Source: CAYNHT01 sp964397485
GTDB lineage: Bacteria; Bacillota_I; Bacilli_A; RF39; UBA660
Direction of reading: 5' to 3'
DNA: 64,000 nt
NCBI GenBank assembly: GCA_964397485.1
Contig: CAYNHT010000004.1
Span: forward strand, 1 to 64,000
The position numbers were made by a program, and so were the translations under genes. The stretch's first letter is position 1. Each line of letters begins with the position of its first letter. Below are positions 26,137-35,455 of this stretch, piece by piece. A model generated the notes under the pieces. It was not told the origin of the DNA, searched no databases, and saw only the letters and a program-made list of their open reading frames with translations.

Positions 26137-27066
26137 GTGATTATTATAAAGCTTATACAAAACGGTAAAATTATCATAGAAGATAATTTTGGGAAATTAT
26201 TTAAGATTGAACCAAACGAAAAATTTAACTTCGGATATATCTTGTTCATTCCAAAAAATATAAATAAAGAACCAACTTTAATAGTTGAAGGTCTTAATAC
26301 AGGAACTTGTAGTGAATATGAAAAAGCAGTTATTGAAATATATGAAACGGCCGTTAAAGATTTGAAACCTGGAAGATTTCCGTTTTTTTTATCACAAGAT
26401 TTAGGGTATCCAATTATGATACCATTGTTTCCAAGAACATATGTAGATAATAAAGCTATATATACTCATGCTTTATCTAGTGATACTTTAAAAATTACTG
26501 ATCACATATTACAAGGAATTGATTTACAATTAATAGAAATGATTGAAAGTGCTAAGCAATTTTTACTAAAGATAGATATAAAGGTTAAAGAAAAGATAAT
26601 AATTGATGGGTTTTCAGCATCCGGAAAGTTTGCAAATAGGTTTACATTGCTGCATCCACACATCGTAAAAATTTGCATTGCTGGTGGAGTTGGTGGTGCT
26701 CCTACTTTACCAATAAGGGAATATGATAATAAGGAAATTATATATCCAATTGGAATGTATGATATTCTAGATTTTGATTTTCATGAATTTAGTAAAGTTG
26801 CAGTATTTTATTATATGGGCCAGTTAGATGAAAACGACAGTTCTTTATATGAAACGGCTTATAAACCTAATGAAAAAAATCTTTTAGATAATATATTGGG
26901 TGAAAATATGATGCCAGACAAGTGGGAAAAAAGCAAACTAATCCATAAGGAACTAAATCTTAAAAATATAAGATTTAAAACTTATACAAATTATGGTCAC
27001 ACTAGAAGACCAGTGTTAGGTGACGTAATTAAATTCATTAAAGAATCAGAGAACATAATTAAATAA
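26137..27066 (+). CDS. Alpha/beta hydrolase-like protein
   Basis: 309 residues. The nucleophile elbow GFSASGKFANRF (about 164-175) follows a beta strand (KIIIDGF), an acidic residue is available in GQLDENDSSLYE, and a late His lies in YTNYGHTRRPV, together giving a Ser-Asp-His triad. There is no signal peptide, so it is cytosolic. The substrate is not identifiable; esterase or peptidase are both possible. The start is unusual: AAGGA (26131-26135) leaves only 1 nt to the GTG at 26137, so initiation at a near-cognate ATT a few codons later is possible. Confidence 0.6.
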   Translation: MIIIKLIQNGKIIIEDNFGKLFKIEPNEKFNFGYILFIPKNINKEPTLIVEGLNTGTCSEYEKAVIEIYETAVKDLKPGRFPFFLSQDLGYPIMIPLFPRTYVDNKAIYTHALSSDTLKITDHILQGIDLQLIEMIESAKQFLLKIDIKVKEKIIIDGFSASGKFANRFTLLHPHIVKICIAGGVGGAPTLPIREYDNKEIIYPIGMYDILDFDFHEFSKVAVFYYMGQLDENDSSLYETAYKPNEKNLLDNILGENMMPDKWEKSKLIHKELNLKNIRFKTYTNYGHTRRPVLGDVIKFIKESENIIK

Positions 27067-27089
27067 ACTATATACGTAGTTTATTTTTA
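27061..27089 (+). terminator. Terminator of the hydrolase gene
   Basis: AAATAAACTA-loop-TAGTTTATTT followed by TT, overlapping the stop codon. Confidence 0.65.
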
Positions 27090-27140
27090 TAAAAATTTCC
27101 ATAAATTTAATATATTTGTTATAATATATTTGGTGGTAAT

Positions 27141-29042
27141 ATGGGGAAACTAAATAAATATTTTTTATTGATATTAACCTTATTTTCTATATCTTTATAT
27201 AAAGACGTAGAAGCGATGAATTTTAAGGCAGCAATTGATATAACTACTTTAAATGTATATGAAATACAAGATGCAATTGATAAAGGTTATTTAACTTATG
27301 AACTATTAACTAGATTATATTTAGATAGAATAAATGAATATGATAAAAAATATAATGCTCTTATATCAATAAATGAAAAGGCTATTGAACAAGCAAAACA
27401 ACTTGATCAAGAATACAAAAAAAATGGCAGAAGAAGTTTACTTCACGGTATTCCTGTTATTGTAAAGGACAATATCGATTATAAAGATTTACCTACGACT
27501 GCCGGCACTATAGCATTAAAAGATTCATATCCTTTTAACAATGCGGCAATTGTAGATAATTTAATAAATGCTGGTTGCATTATTCTTGGAAAGTCTAATA
27601 TGAGTGAATTTGCTTTTTCGGCATATAGCTCATATAGTAGTTATGGGAATGTCAGAAATGCTTACAACTTAGCATACACGCCTTATGGTTCTTCTGGTGG
27701 GAGTGCTGTTAGTGTTGCTGCTAGCTTTGCAACCTTAGCAATCGGAACAGATACTAATTCATCAGTTAGACTTCCATCAGGTGCTAATAATATAGTTGGA
27801 CTTAGACCAACCTATGGATTACTTAATAATGACGGTATAATTACTTACGATGCCGAAAGAGACACAGCAGGTCCAATGACAAAAACGGTTAGTGATAATG
27901 CTATTCTTTTATCTATCTTAGCTGATAATGGAATTGATTACACTACATACCTAAAAGAAGATGGATTAAAAAACAAAAAAATCGGAATACTCACACAATT
28001 TATTAATGAGAACATTAATTCATCACTACCTGTTTTCTATTCATATTACAACGAAATTGATAACATGATGAAAGATGCTATAGCAATAATGGAACAAAAA
28101 GGAGCGACTATAGTATATATAGATGACTTCTACTCAAATTATTATCAGTCAATTAATAATAATACTAGTTTAATCCTATTATTGTGTTATGATTTTAATC
28201 AATATATAAAAAATACTTCTAGTAGCACTAAAAGTTTTGAACAACTATTAAAAAATGGCGGATTTATTCAGCCTTTAAATCAATACGATGTTAATTGCAA
28301 TAATGATTTAAGAAAATCAAAATTAACTAGTGTTAATAAAGAAAAAAATATATATAGATCATATGTAGAAAATACAATGAAAAAACATGATGTTGATATT
28401 TTAGTATATCCGCAAACTAAAAACAAATTAATAAAATTGAGCGACATATACAAAACTACACTCGCTAATAACACTCGAACTATTGCACCTACGACTGGCT
28501 TCCCTGCCATTTCTATACCGCTTGGTTTTGATAGTGATGATTTACCATACGGAATAGAATTTCTAGCCCTTGCCAATCAGGAGAACATTTTATATGAAAT
28601 ATCTTACTCATTTGAACAAGCTACGAATTATAGAAAAAATCCTTCCATCTCACCTAGTTTATATACATACCAAGAATCAGTAGTTAAACTAAAAGATTAC
28701 TATGAAAAAAATATAATAAATAGATTCGATTATGAACAAGAAGCATATAATGATTATGTTGTTATTTTTCAAAAAGTGAAACACTTATTATTAAATTATA
28801 ATAGCTATGACGATGATATAATAAATGATTATTCAAATGAATTATTAAAAGATTATGAAGAACAACTTGATATTTTAGCAAATAATAAAATACAACCTAC
28901 TGATAATGGTCAAGATGAAAATAATAATACATTATTAATAATTATATCTTCAATATGTACATTATTAGTAATAATATCCGGTTATTATATGTTTATAAAA
29001 AGAAAAAATAATATTAAGTTAGTGTTATATAATTTTATATAA
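27141..29042 (+). CDS. Secreted, membrane-anchored amidase-signature enzyme
   Basis: 633 residues. An N-terminal signal peptide (hydrophobic 7-20, cut near VEA-M) precedes an amidase-signature domain (about 40-510): catalytic Lys in HGIPVIVKDNID (K109), cis-Ser loop PYGSSGGSAVS (about 181-191) and nucleophile region GTDTNSSVRLPSG (Ser near 208). A C-terminal extension holds one membrane helix (TLLIIISSICTLLVIISGYY, about 597-616) followed by Arg/Lys, so the enzyme should face outward, anchored at its end. The family hydrolyses amides; most bacterial members are cytosolic, so an exported form with two membrane signals is unusual. The TAM41-like gene follows 10 nt later. Confidence 0.85.
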   Translation: MGKLNKYFLLILTLFSISLYKDVEAMNFKAAIDITTLNVYEIQDAIDKGYLTYELLTRLYLDRINEYDKKYNALISINEKAIEQAKQLDQEYKKNGRRSLLHGIPVIVKDNIDYKDLPTTAGTIALKDSYPFNNAAIVDNLINAGCIILGKSNMSEFAFSAYSSYSSYGNVRNAYNLAYTPYGSSGGSAVSVAASFATLAIGTDTNSSVRLPSGANNIVGLRPTYGLLNNDGIITYDAERDTAGPMTKTVSDNAILLSILADNGIDYTTYLKEDGLKNKKIGILTQFINENINSSLPVFYSYYNEIDNMMKDAIAIMEQKGATIVYIDDFYSNYYQSINNNTSLILLLCYDFNQYIKNTSSSTKSFEQLLKNGGFIQPLNQYDVNCNNDLRKSKLTSVNKEKNIYRSYVENTMKKHDVDILVYPQTKNKLIKLSDIYKTTLANNTRTIAPTTGFPAISIPLGFDSDDLPYGIEFLALANQENILYEISYSFEQATNYRKNPSISPSLYTYQESVVKLKDYYEKNIINRFDYEQEAYNDYVVIFQKVKHLLLNYNSYDDDIINDYSNELLKDYEEQLDILANNKIQPTDNGQDENNNTLLIIISSICTLLVIISGYYMFIKRKNNIKLVLYNFI

Positions 29043-29052
29043 AAGGAGAAAT

Positions 29053-29970
29053 ATGGACAATAATGAAATAAAGCAGTTAATCACGCAGTTCTCGCATTCT
29101 AAACCAGATACAATAGGGATATTTGGATATGGATCTGGAGTAAATAAACAAGCTGGTTATACAAATAAAGATAGACCACAAATCGATTTAATTATGGTAG
29201 TAAATAATACGGAAAAATGGCATCTTGAAAATATTAAGATTAATCCTGATAATTATTCTCTTACTTCTAAATTATTCTTTTCTAAGATAGATTCAAAATG
29301 GCAACATTTTGCAACTGACATATGCTATTTACCATATATTAAGGAATTAGGGCACACTTTTAAAATTGGTATTATAAGTAAAGATGATTTATTGAATGAT
29401 TTATACAACTGGGAATCTTTTTATTTAGCAGGAAGATTTCAAAAGATTATTTTACCAATTAAGAGTACTGCAGAGTTAGATGTAGCAATTTCTAAAAATA
29501 GAGAAAAAGCTATAACTATAGCTTTACTATTAATGAGAAAAAAAGAGTTGAATTTATATAATCTATTTAAAAAAATATGTTCGTTATCATATCTTGGGGA
29601 TATAAGAATGGGAATAGCAGAAAATCCAAAGAAACTAGATAATCTAGTTAAAGGTGGTTATGAAGAATTTAAAAAAATCTATTCTAACAGTAACTTATTT
29701 CAAATAGATTCAAATGAAAAAATAATCATTAATCACGATTCATTATATTCATCTATGGAACAATTGCCTAAGAGTTTAATAACTCATTTAGAAACTAATA
29801 ACTACTCATTAGAACAATTAATAACATTAAGAAAATTGTTAATAGATTTTTTTACAGAGAAAAATAAACATGTTAGTAGAGACCAGGCTATAAAAGGTTT
29901 TTTTACTGCTGGTCCAGTTAATTCTATATCATATTTAACAGAAAAAATATTAAAGAAAATCAAAAAATAA
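29053..29970 (+). CDS. Tam41-like CDP-diacylglycerol synthase (mitochondrial-type phosphatidate cytidylyltransferase)
   Basis: 305 residues. IFGYGSGVNKQAGY (about 23-36) and PQIDLIMVV (about 42-50) match the nucleotidyltransferase core of Tam41/Mmp37, and WHLENIKINPDNYS plus YNWESFYLAGRFQKI match its other conserved blocks. Tam41 makes CDP-diacylglycerol from phosphatidate and CTP on the matrix side of mitochondria and, unlike CdsA, is a peripheral rather than polytopic protein; no membrane helices are seen here. It lies 10 nt after the amidase gene with an AAGGAG site, so the two are likely co-transcribed. Whether a CdsA also exists is outside the window. Confidence 0.85.
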   Translation: MDNNEIKQLITQFSHSKPDTIGIFGYGSGVNKQAGYTNKDRPQIDLIMVVNNTEKWHLENIKINPDNYSLTSKLFFSKIDSKWQHFATDICYLPYIKELGHTFKIGIISKDDLLNDLYNWESFYLAGRFQKIILPIKSTAELDVAISKNREKAITIALLLMRKKELNLYNLFKKICSLSYLGDIRMGIAENPKKLDNLVKGGYEEFKKIYSNSNLFQIDSNEKIIINHDSLYSSMEQLPKSLITHLETNNYSLEQLITLRKLLIDFFTEKNKHVSRDQAIKGFFTAGPVNSISYLTEKILKKIKK

Positions 29971-29993
29971 AGACGAAATGTCTTTATTTTTGT
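29965..29993. terminator. Bidirectional terminator after the Tam41-like gene
   Basis: AAATAAAGAC-GAAAT-GTCTTTATTT (29965-29989) followed by TT, containing stop codons of both convergent genes. Confidence 0.8.
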
Positions 29994-30403
29994 ATCATAT
30001 TTAATAAATTTATTTTAAACATGTCCTTATCAGAATTTTGTTTTGAAACCATAACTCCCTTATAAGTAACAAGTTCAGATTGATGACCTTCACTTAATAT
30101 ATCGTGTGGCGTCAATTTATCTAACATAACTATTGAATCATTTTCATAAACAACGTAATGTAGTTTTATATTTCCATGAACTTTAGCAAACATCACATCT
30201 GTTGGTAATTTTAATTCATAAGTTTTTGTACCATTAGTTTTATTTGTTGAAACTAATTCACCTAAGAAATTACCCTCTTTTAATGATGGATAAAATTCAA
30301 AATACAATTTTTTGTATGCCAACATATTATACTTTTTTAATGAACGTTCTAATTTTTTAAATTCATTTTCGTTAACATAATCAAAAACGTAAGTTCCTTT
30401 CAT
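29984..30403 (-). CDS. Hypothetical protein, small and beta-rich
   Basis: 139 residues, no signal peptide or membrane segment. It has alternating strands (KTYELKLP, MFAKVHGNIKLHYVVYEND, SIVMLDKLTP) and a helix-rich N-terminus with FKKLERSLKKYNMLAYKKLYFEF. I do not recognise a family. It sits between convergent and tandem units with its own ribosome site (AAGGGGGT) and a terminator. Confidence 0.7.
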   Translation of the reverse strand: MKGTYVFDYVNENEFKKLERSLKKYNMLAYKKLYFEFYPSLKEGNFLGELVSTNKTNGTKTYELKLPTDVMFAKVHGNIKLHYVVYENDSIVMLDKLTPHDILSEGHQSELVTYKGVMVSKQNSDKDMFKINLLNMIQK

Positions 30404-30490
30404 AGTGTACCCCCTTTTATTGTTCGACCGTTTATATATCTAAAGCCTAATAATGATAACATATTTTTTTTATTTTGTCAAATTAAGTAT

Positions 30491-30522
30491 AAAAAAAAGA
30501 AGATTAAATTAAATCTTCTTTC
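30491..30522 (-). terminator. Terminator of the repeat-protein operon
   Basis: Minus strand: AAAGAAGATT-loop-AATCTTCTTTTTTTT, overlapping the stop codon of the GY-repeat protein gene. Confidence 0.85.
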
Positions 30523-32797
30523 CACCTTCACTGATTGTTATATCAGTGTTTTTTATACTTACCGCAACAACACGTAAATTCTTTAATTCTTCAATAGTTT
30601 TTTCTCTGCTAGAAGTTGTCTTAACTTCTAAACCAGTACTATCATCAATAAGTCTACCTTTATCATCATAGTGATATCCAGGAGCAGCCTCATATCTTTC
30701 ATTAATTCCATCATTTTGATTTTGAATTGAAGTATTTGAATTATAATTTGTATTATAATTTGTATTGTTATTTAGTTCACGATTAAGTTGTTTCTTCCCG
30801 TCATAATAACCTGTACTATAGTTTTCAGTGTAACTTTTAGTAAATGCATCCCTATAAACTTTATCACCAGAAATAGCACCAAAATTATCATTATATCTAG
30901 CACCGTTATACCCATCTGCATATCCATCTGCATATCCAGATTTTTTTCCATCTCTAATTCCATCAAGTCTTAATTGTTCATTTGTCTTGCTAGATGATTT
31001 TTCATTTTCAAGTTTCTTTTGACCTTCAGCATATCCAATTTTATATTGAGCTTTAAATCCTTCAATATATGCATCTCTATACTTTTTCTCACCAGATACT
31101 GAACCATAATTATCGTTATAAGTATATCCCTTATAACCATCAGTTAACCCTTTATCATAACCTTTTTGTCCACCATCTTTTAAACCTTCTGCTCTTAAAT
31201 CAACAACTTTATTTTCATTTTGACGTTTCTTTTGACCTTCAGCATATCCAACTTTATATTGAGCTTTAAATCCTTCAATATATGCATCTCTATACTTCTT
31301 CTCACCAGATACTGAACCAAAACTATCACTATAAGAATATCCTTTATAACCATCTGTAAAACCTTTATCGTATCCTTTTTGTCCACCGTCTTTTAAACCT
31401 TCTGCTCTCAAGTCAACAACTTTGGTTCCTTTTTCACGTTCAAGTTTCTTTTCCCCATCGCTATACCCTACTTTATATTGTGTTGTATAACTTTGTTTGA
31501 AAGCGTCAACAAATATCTTATCTCCAGTTACAGTTCTATATCCTTTATCATTATATGAATAACCTTTATAACCATCATTTAAACCGTTATCATAACCCAT
31601 TTGACTACCCGCTAAAACACCAGCTACTCTTAATTCCTCATTTTGGTTTTCTTTTTTTAATTGCTCTTCTATTTTCTTTTGTTGTTCTTGTTTTTCTTTT
31701 TCTGTTGGATCTACAGCAATAAATTTTTCACCAGTATTTTTATCAGTAACAATCTTATCTGTTGATTGAACTTTTTTGTCATTTGAAGTTCCTGTTTTAG
31801 GTTTATTATCAATAATTGCTTGTTCTAAACTTGGATTTGGTACATATTTAGCATTTAATAAATCAATTTTCTCTTGAATCTTCATTTCAATTTCTAATCC
31901 AGTTAATAACTCAATTGCAGAAACCCCATCGTTATTACTTTTAATGTTTTTTGCTTCTTCAAGTTTAGCTGTTAACATTTCTTTAACATTGGTTTTTTCA
32001 CCATTATATTTAGTGTTAGCAGTTGATTTACTTTCTAAATTACAATTTTCACCTGTACCAAAAATAATTTTACTCATACTAGCAGTAGGTACACGATAAT
32101 TATTATTAATCGTCATTCTTTCCATAGCTAAAAGTAATTTGAATCTAACAAGGTTAGAAGCTGCATCTGTTGATTTATAATTTTCAGTTGCAAATTCATT
32201 TTCAACAAATTTATTTAATTCTCCTGCTACAGTTGATTTACTATTAGATGTATTAAAAATAGCAATTTTTTCTTGTAACTTCTCAACAGCACTAGCTGAA
32301 TCTTTATCAGCAACAAGACTTGCAATATCAACTATTGTAGAAGGTGTTGATGTAATTGTATCATCTAGTAATGTGTTTGCTACAAAATCAAAATTACGAA
32401 TAATTGATTCTTTTGTCTTAGTAGCAAATTGCAATCTTGCGTAATCACTTGGTTCAATATCATTTATATTAAGCACTGTATAAAAATCTACCCATTGCTC
32501 TATAGAAATATTATTAATCCCTTTTGTTAAAGCATCAACATAAACATCTGATATTCTATTAATCATTTCTTGATTACTATTAGGATCAAATGCCATATTT
32601 GGCGCTAAATTTTTTTGATTTTCTTTATCAATAGTAATACTGTTTGGCACAGCAGATCTAAAATTTGCTTTTTGAATTGCATATGAACCAAACACTACTG
32701 CTGCTGCAGTAGTAAGTGCAATCCAAGTAACTTGTGATTTTGTAAAAGTTTTTTCTTTTTTTAATTCTTGTTCTGTAATTTTTTTCTTATTATCCAT
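30509..32797 (-). CDS. Membrane-anchored protein with four GY-rich tandem repeats
   Basis: About 762 residues from the ATG at 32797, preceded by AAGGGGG at normal spacing (an in-frame start at 32824 lacks this). A cytoplasmic Lys-rich N-terminus is followed by one membrane helix (VTWIALTTAAAVVFGSYAI, about residues 24-42), a helical extracellular region, a charged EKEKQEQQKK linker and four repeats of about 70 residues. Each repeat contains a run like KGYDKGFTDGYKGYSY, then SGEKKYRDAYIEGFKAQYK and GYAEGQKK. The tail is Asn-rich and ends with a short domain. The function is unknown; a surface or wall-associated structural role is likely. It is co-transcribed with the gene at 32824. Confidence 0.8.
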   Translation of the reverse strand: MDNKKKITEQELKKEKTFTKSQVTWIALTTAAAVVFGSYAIQKANFRSAVPNSITIDKENQKNLAPNMAFDPNSNQEMINRISDVYVDALTKGINNISIEQWVDFYTVLNINDIEPSDYARLQFATKTKESIIRNFDFVANTLLDDTITSTPSTIVDIASLVADKDSASAVEKLQEKIAIFNTSNSKSTVAGELNKFVENEFATENYKSTDAASNLVRFKLLLAMERMTINNNYRVPTASMSKIIFGTGENCNLESKSTANTKYNGEKTNVKEMLTAKLEEAKNIKSNNDGVSAIELLTGLEIEMKIQEKIDLLNAKYVPNPSLEQAIIDNKPKTGTSNDKKVQSTDKIVTDKNTGEKFIAVDPTEKEKQEQQKKIEEQLKKENQNEELRVAGVLAGSQMGYDNGLNDGYKGYSYNDKGYRTVTGDKIFVDAFKQSYTTQYKVGYSDGEKKLEREKGTKVVDLRAEGLKDGGQKGYDKGFTDGYKGYSYSDSFGSVSGEKKYRDAYIEGFKAQYKVGYAEGQKKRQNENKVVDLRAEGLKDGGQKGYDKGLTDGYKGYTYNDNYGSVSGEKKYRDAYIEGFKAQYKIGYAEGQKKLENEKSSSKTNEQLRLDGIRDGKKSGYADGYADGYNGARYNDNFGAISGDKVYRDAFTKSYTENYSTGYYDGKKQLNRELNNNTNYNTNYNSNTSIQNQNDGINERYEAAPGYHYDDKGRLIDDSTGLEVKTTSSREKTIEELKNLRVVAVSIKNTDITISEGGKKI
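30775..31645 (-). repeat. Four in-frame tandem repeats of about 215 bp
   Basis: Within the GY-repeat gene, units at roughly 31416-31645, 31203-31415, 30981-31202 and 30775-30980 encode the same (E)G-x4-G-x2-GY-x2-G-x3-DGY plan. The two central units are nearly identical in protein (DLRAEGLKDGGQKGYDKG in both) and close in DNA, implying recent duplication; the outer units have diverged. Confidence 0.85.
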
Positions 32798-32823
32798 AAA
32801 TAAGACCCCCTTCTTTAGTACCA

Positions 32824-34092
32824 TTATTTCTTAACAATTTTATTACCTGTTAATTGATACCCTTGTTTCAATAAACTAGTATCATTATTATGACTCCATT
32901 TAACTGTTTTACTTCCGTTTACAATATTTCTAGTTCTATAACTATAATAAGTTGTTGTTATTGGTGTTTTGACAATTCCATATACCGGATCTTTTTTAGT
33001 TTTGGTAACATAACCTGTAAATACTTCTCTAGTCATATAAATTGGTGTCTCTTTATTTTGATAAACTGCACATTGTTGTTGACCATTTTTAACTTCATAT
33101 TTAGTTCTTGTATAAACTTTATAAGTTGCATACGTTCCAGAACTACAATTTCCACAATCATAATCACCGCTTGACCCTGAAACATAAACATATTGTTTTA
33201 ATTCAGTATCTTTAGGTGTTGTTGAGAAAACCTGAACACCTTGGTAAACCCAATCTGTGTATTTATATGTTCCTGTTCCTACATAAACAGTCTCATACTT
33301 TGTACAAACTTTTTCTGTTTTAGTTCCAACTTGAACTTGTTGATTTTCATATGTAGCTTCTTGATAAGATGTTGTCTTGTAAGCAACAATTTTTTCTTCT
33401 TCTTTATAGTAAGTAGAAGTTGTTGTTTTAACATCAGTTAAACTATTTGAGTATAATCTGTTTGTTGTCCAATTTGACCAACTACTCCAATCCGTATACG
33501 AACTTCCAACAATCTTTACATATTCATATAGATATTCCGTTGTTGGTTTTGTCGGTGTCGGTTTTGTTGGTGTTGGTTTTGTCGGCGTTGGTTTTGGTTT
33601 CGTTGGAGTTGGTGTTGTTACGACTGGCTTTGTATCTTCTTCTTTTTCACATATATCAGTCTCACAATAGTTATAGCACCCCATGTGAACTATAATATAA
33701 TCTTCTTTATCAGAGCATTTTAAATTAATTTTCATCCTGTATTCATCATCCATTTTTGTTATATCAACAAATGAATTATTTGAATCACATTGTCTACCTT
33801 CGCTATCAACAAATGGTAATACTATTTTTTTCTCTAACATTTCTGATAAAGTTATAGAAACTTTATCGCCAACATTTTTTGGCAATCTTGTTGTAGTAAA
33901 GTAATCTTTAGCAGCTTCACGCATACTCATAACATTTTCATTATAAATACTAACATATAATGGCTCAACTGCCTTTTTTACTGCTCCCTTAGTTGGAAAA
34001 AGCCAAATCAGTATAAAAATGAATAATGCAACAAATAATATTTGCAAAACTACATCCCTTATAGAAAAGGTTTCTCTTCTTTCATTATACAT
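32824..34092 (-). CDS. Membrane-anchored surface protein with Pro-Thr-Lys stalk
   Basis: 422 residues. One membrane helix (VVLQILFVALFIFILIWLF, about 14-32) is followed by a folded domain (about 45-150) with conserved Cys (RQCDS, LKCSDKED, MGCYNYCETDIC), a PTPTKP-repeat stalk (about 160-185) and a beta-rich C-terminal part with Tyr/Thr runs and TDWSSWSNWTTN, a Trp motif seen in other exported Bacillota proteins. The domain before the stalk resembles the extracellular part of the protein at 51623 (AAKDYF...LPKNVGDKVSITL against ATQEYI...VPVGTRLTITV). The function is unknown. The GY-repeat gene follows 26 nt later. Confidence 0.8.
   Translation of the reverse strand: MYNERRETFSIRDVVLQILFVALFIFILIWLFPTKGAVKKAVEPLYVSIYNENVMSMREAAKDYFTTTRLPKNVGDKVSITLSEMLEKKIVLPFVDSEGRQCDSNNSFVDITKMDDEYRMKINLKCSDKEDYIIVHMGCYNYCETDICEKEEDTKPVVTTPTPTKPKPTPTKPTPTKPTPTKPTTEYLYEYVKIVGSSYTDWSSWSNWTTNRLYSNSLTDVKTTTSTYYKEEEKIVAYKTTSYQEATYENQQVQVGTKTEKVCTKYETVYVGTGTYKYTDWVYQGVQVFSTTPKDTELKQYVYVSGSSGDYDCGNCSSGTYATYKVYTRTKYEVKNGQQQCAVYQNKETPIYMTREVFTGYVTKTKKDPVYGIVKTPITTTYYSYRTRNIVNGSKTVKWSHNNDTSLLKQGYQLTGNKIVKK
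33541..33618 (-). repeat. Short repeat coding for the PTPTK stalk
   Basis: Five or so in-frame copies of an approximately 15-nt unit coding for Pro-Thr-Pro-Thr-Lys variants. Such arrays can change length by slippage. Confidence 0.75.
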
Positions 34093-34258
34093 ATTAATTC
34101 CCCCTTAAATTTGCCCATATATTACCATAAAGCAATATATTTGTCAATCAAATTTCCTAGTATAATTGTTTATATAATTTTTTGTTACACTGTGTTTTAA
34201 AAAAACACAGAAAAAACCTAAATATTCAGTAATATTTTACCACCAGTGTAAAGTTTTG

Positions 34259-34525
34259 TCAAATTTTCACCTTGGCAATTGTACAACCATTATTATAATA
34301 ATATGTCTTGAATTCTAACACATTACGATTATGTTTTAAACAGTCATGAGTTGCTTGCCTGAGTATTCCAGAACCAATGCCATGAACAATCACAATAAAT
34401 TCATTTTTCATTTTGATATTGTCATTAACAAAATCATTAACTGCCACTCTCGCACTATCCCGATCATATCCATGCAAATCCAATTTTGGTAGATTATCTA
34501 TAAAAATGAGATTATTCAAATTCAC
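34259..34525 (-). CDS. Stand-alone Smr-domain protein
   Basis: 88 residues that are essentially one Smr domain: LPKLDLHGYDRDSARVAV at the start and IVIVHGIGSGILRQATHDCL (the HGxGxGxLR motif), as at the C-terminus of MutS2. The Smr domain is a nicking or RNA/DNA-cleaving nuclease in MutS2; isolated Smr proteins exist and some act on RNA. It overlaps the PfkB kinase gene by 14 nt, so it is translationally coupled, without an obvious functional link. The 165-nt gap to the next gene holds a CTGTGTTTT/AAAACACAG palindrome (about 34190-34211). Confidence 0.85.
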   Translation of the reverse strand: MNLNNLIFIDNLPKLDLHGYDRDSARVAVNDFVNDNIKMKNEFIVIVHGIGSGILRQATHDCLKHNRNVLEFKTYYYNNGCTIAKVKI

Positions 34526-35411
34526 TGTAAAATTCTTTCATTTCTTCTTTACTAAATATAGAATAACGTCCACCAATTCTAGTAACTGATAATGCTCCTG
34601 CAATATTAGACATTTTCAATATTTTTTCGTATGCCATGTTTTTAGCAATACCATAAGTAAATGCTCCATGAAAAATATCCCCGGCTCCTGTTGAGTCAAT
34701 TGGTTTAACTTTGATAGAAGGCATTACTTTTATATTATTATCATATTCATATAAACATCCTTTTGATTCCAATGTAACTACAATATTGGTTTTAAAAATT
34801 TCTTTCATCTTATTATATAACCCAATAATAGTATCATTATTTTCAAGATCGATATCTATACTAGTAACAGTCTCAGCAAAAACCTTAGAACAAACAACAT
34901 AATCAACCATTTTTGATAATTCTATTATTTCTTCTGTTGGTCTTCCTGCATCAATAATACTAATTGCATTAGGATATTTATTTAATATATCTTTAGACAA
35001 CTCATATTCTTGTCCATCTATTAAAATAATATCAGGTTCAAAATCAAGAACAATTGGATCCATCTTCATTTCGCTAGGTCGATATGTCATAATTGTTCTA
35101 CTACCACTTTCTTTGTTAGCAATAATAAAACTAGTAGTAGTCTTACATTCATCACTAATTTGTAAATATCTAGTATCTACTTTAACATTAGCAAATTCAT
35201 CTTTTATTTTTTTTCCAAATTCGTCATTGCCAACTATTCCAGCAAATGTTGTATCCATTCCCCATTTTCCAAGTAAATATGCTGCATTTGAGGCTGGCCC
35301 CCCACCACATTCAAGTCTCATATCTACTCTATTTTTTGTATTTTCTTCTGGAAATGTTTCAACTGGAAATGTCACATCATACGCGGCATGACCAATACAT
35401 AATATTTTCAT
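34512..35411 (-). CDS. PfkB-family carbohydrate or nucleoside kinase
   Basis: 299 residues. The PfkB signature 1 region is ECGGGPASNAAYLLGKWGMD (about 35-54) and signature 2 with the catalytic Asp is DSTGAGDIFHGAF (about 238-250). Length and layout fit ribokinase-like enzymes that phosphorylate a sugar or nucleoside. The substrate is not identifiable, and there is no sugar transporter next to it. It overlaps the Smr gene. Confidence 0.9.
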   Translation of the reverse strand: MKILCIGHAAYDVTFPVETFPEENTKNRVDMRLECGGGPASNAAYLLGKWGMDTTFAGIVGNDEFGKKIKDEFANVKVDTRYLQISDECKTTTSFIIANKESGSRTIMTYRPSEMKMDPIVLDFEPDIILIDGQEYELSKDILNKYPNAISIIDAGRPTEEIIELSKMVDYVVCSKVFAETVTSIDIDLENNDTIIGLYNKMKEIFKTNIVVTLESKGCLYEYDNNIKVMPSIKVKPIDSTGAGDIFHGAFTYGIAKNMAYEKILKMSNIAGALSVTRIGGRYSIFSKEEMKEFYSEFE

Positions 35412-35455
35412 CTAATCACCTATTCTATTATCTCAAAAAAATAGGATATAAGCAA

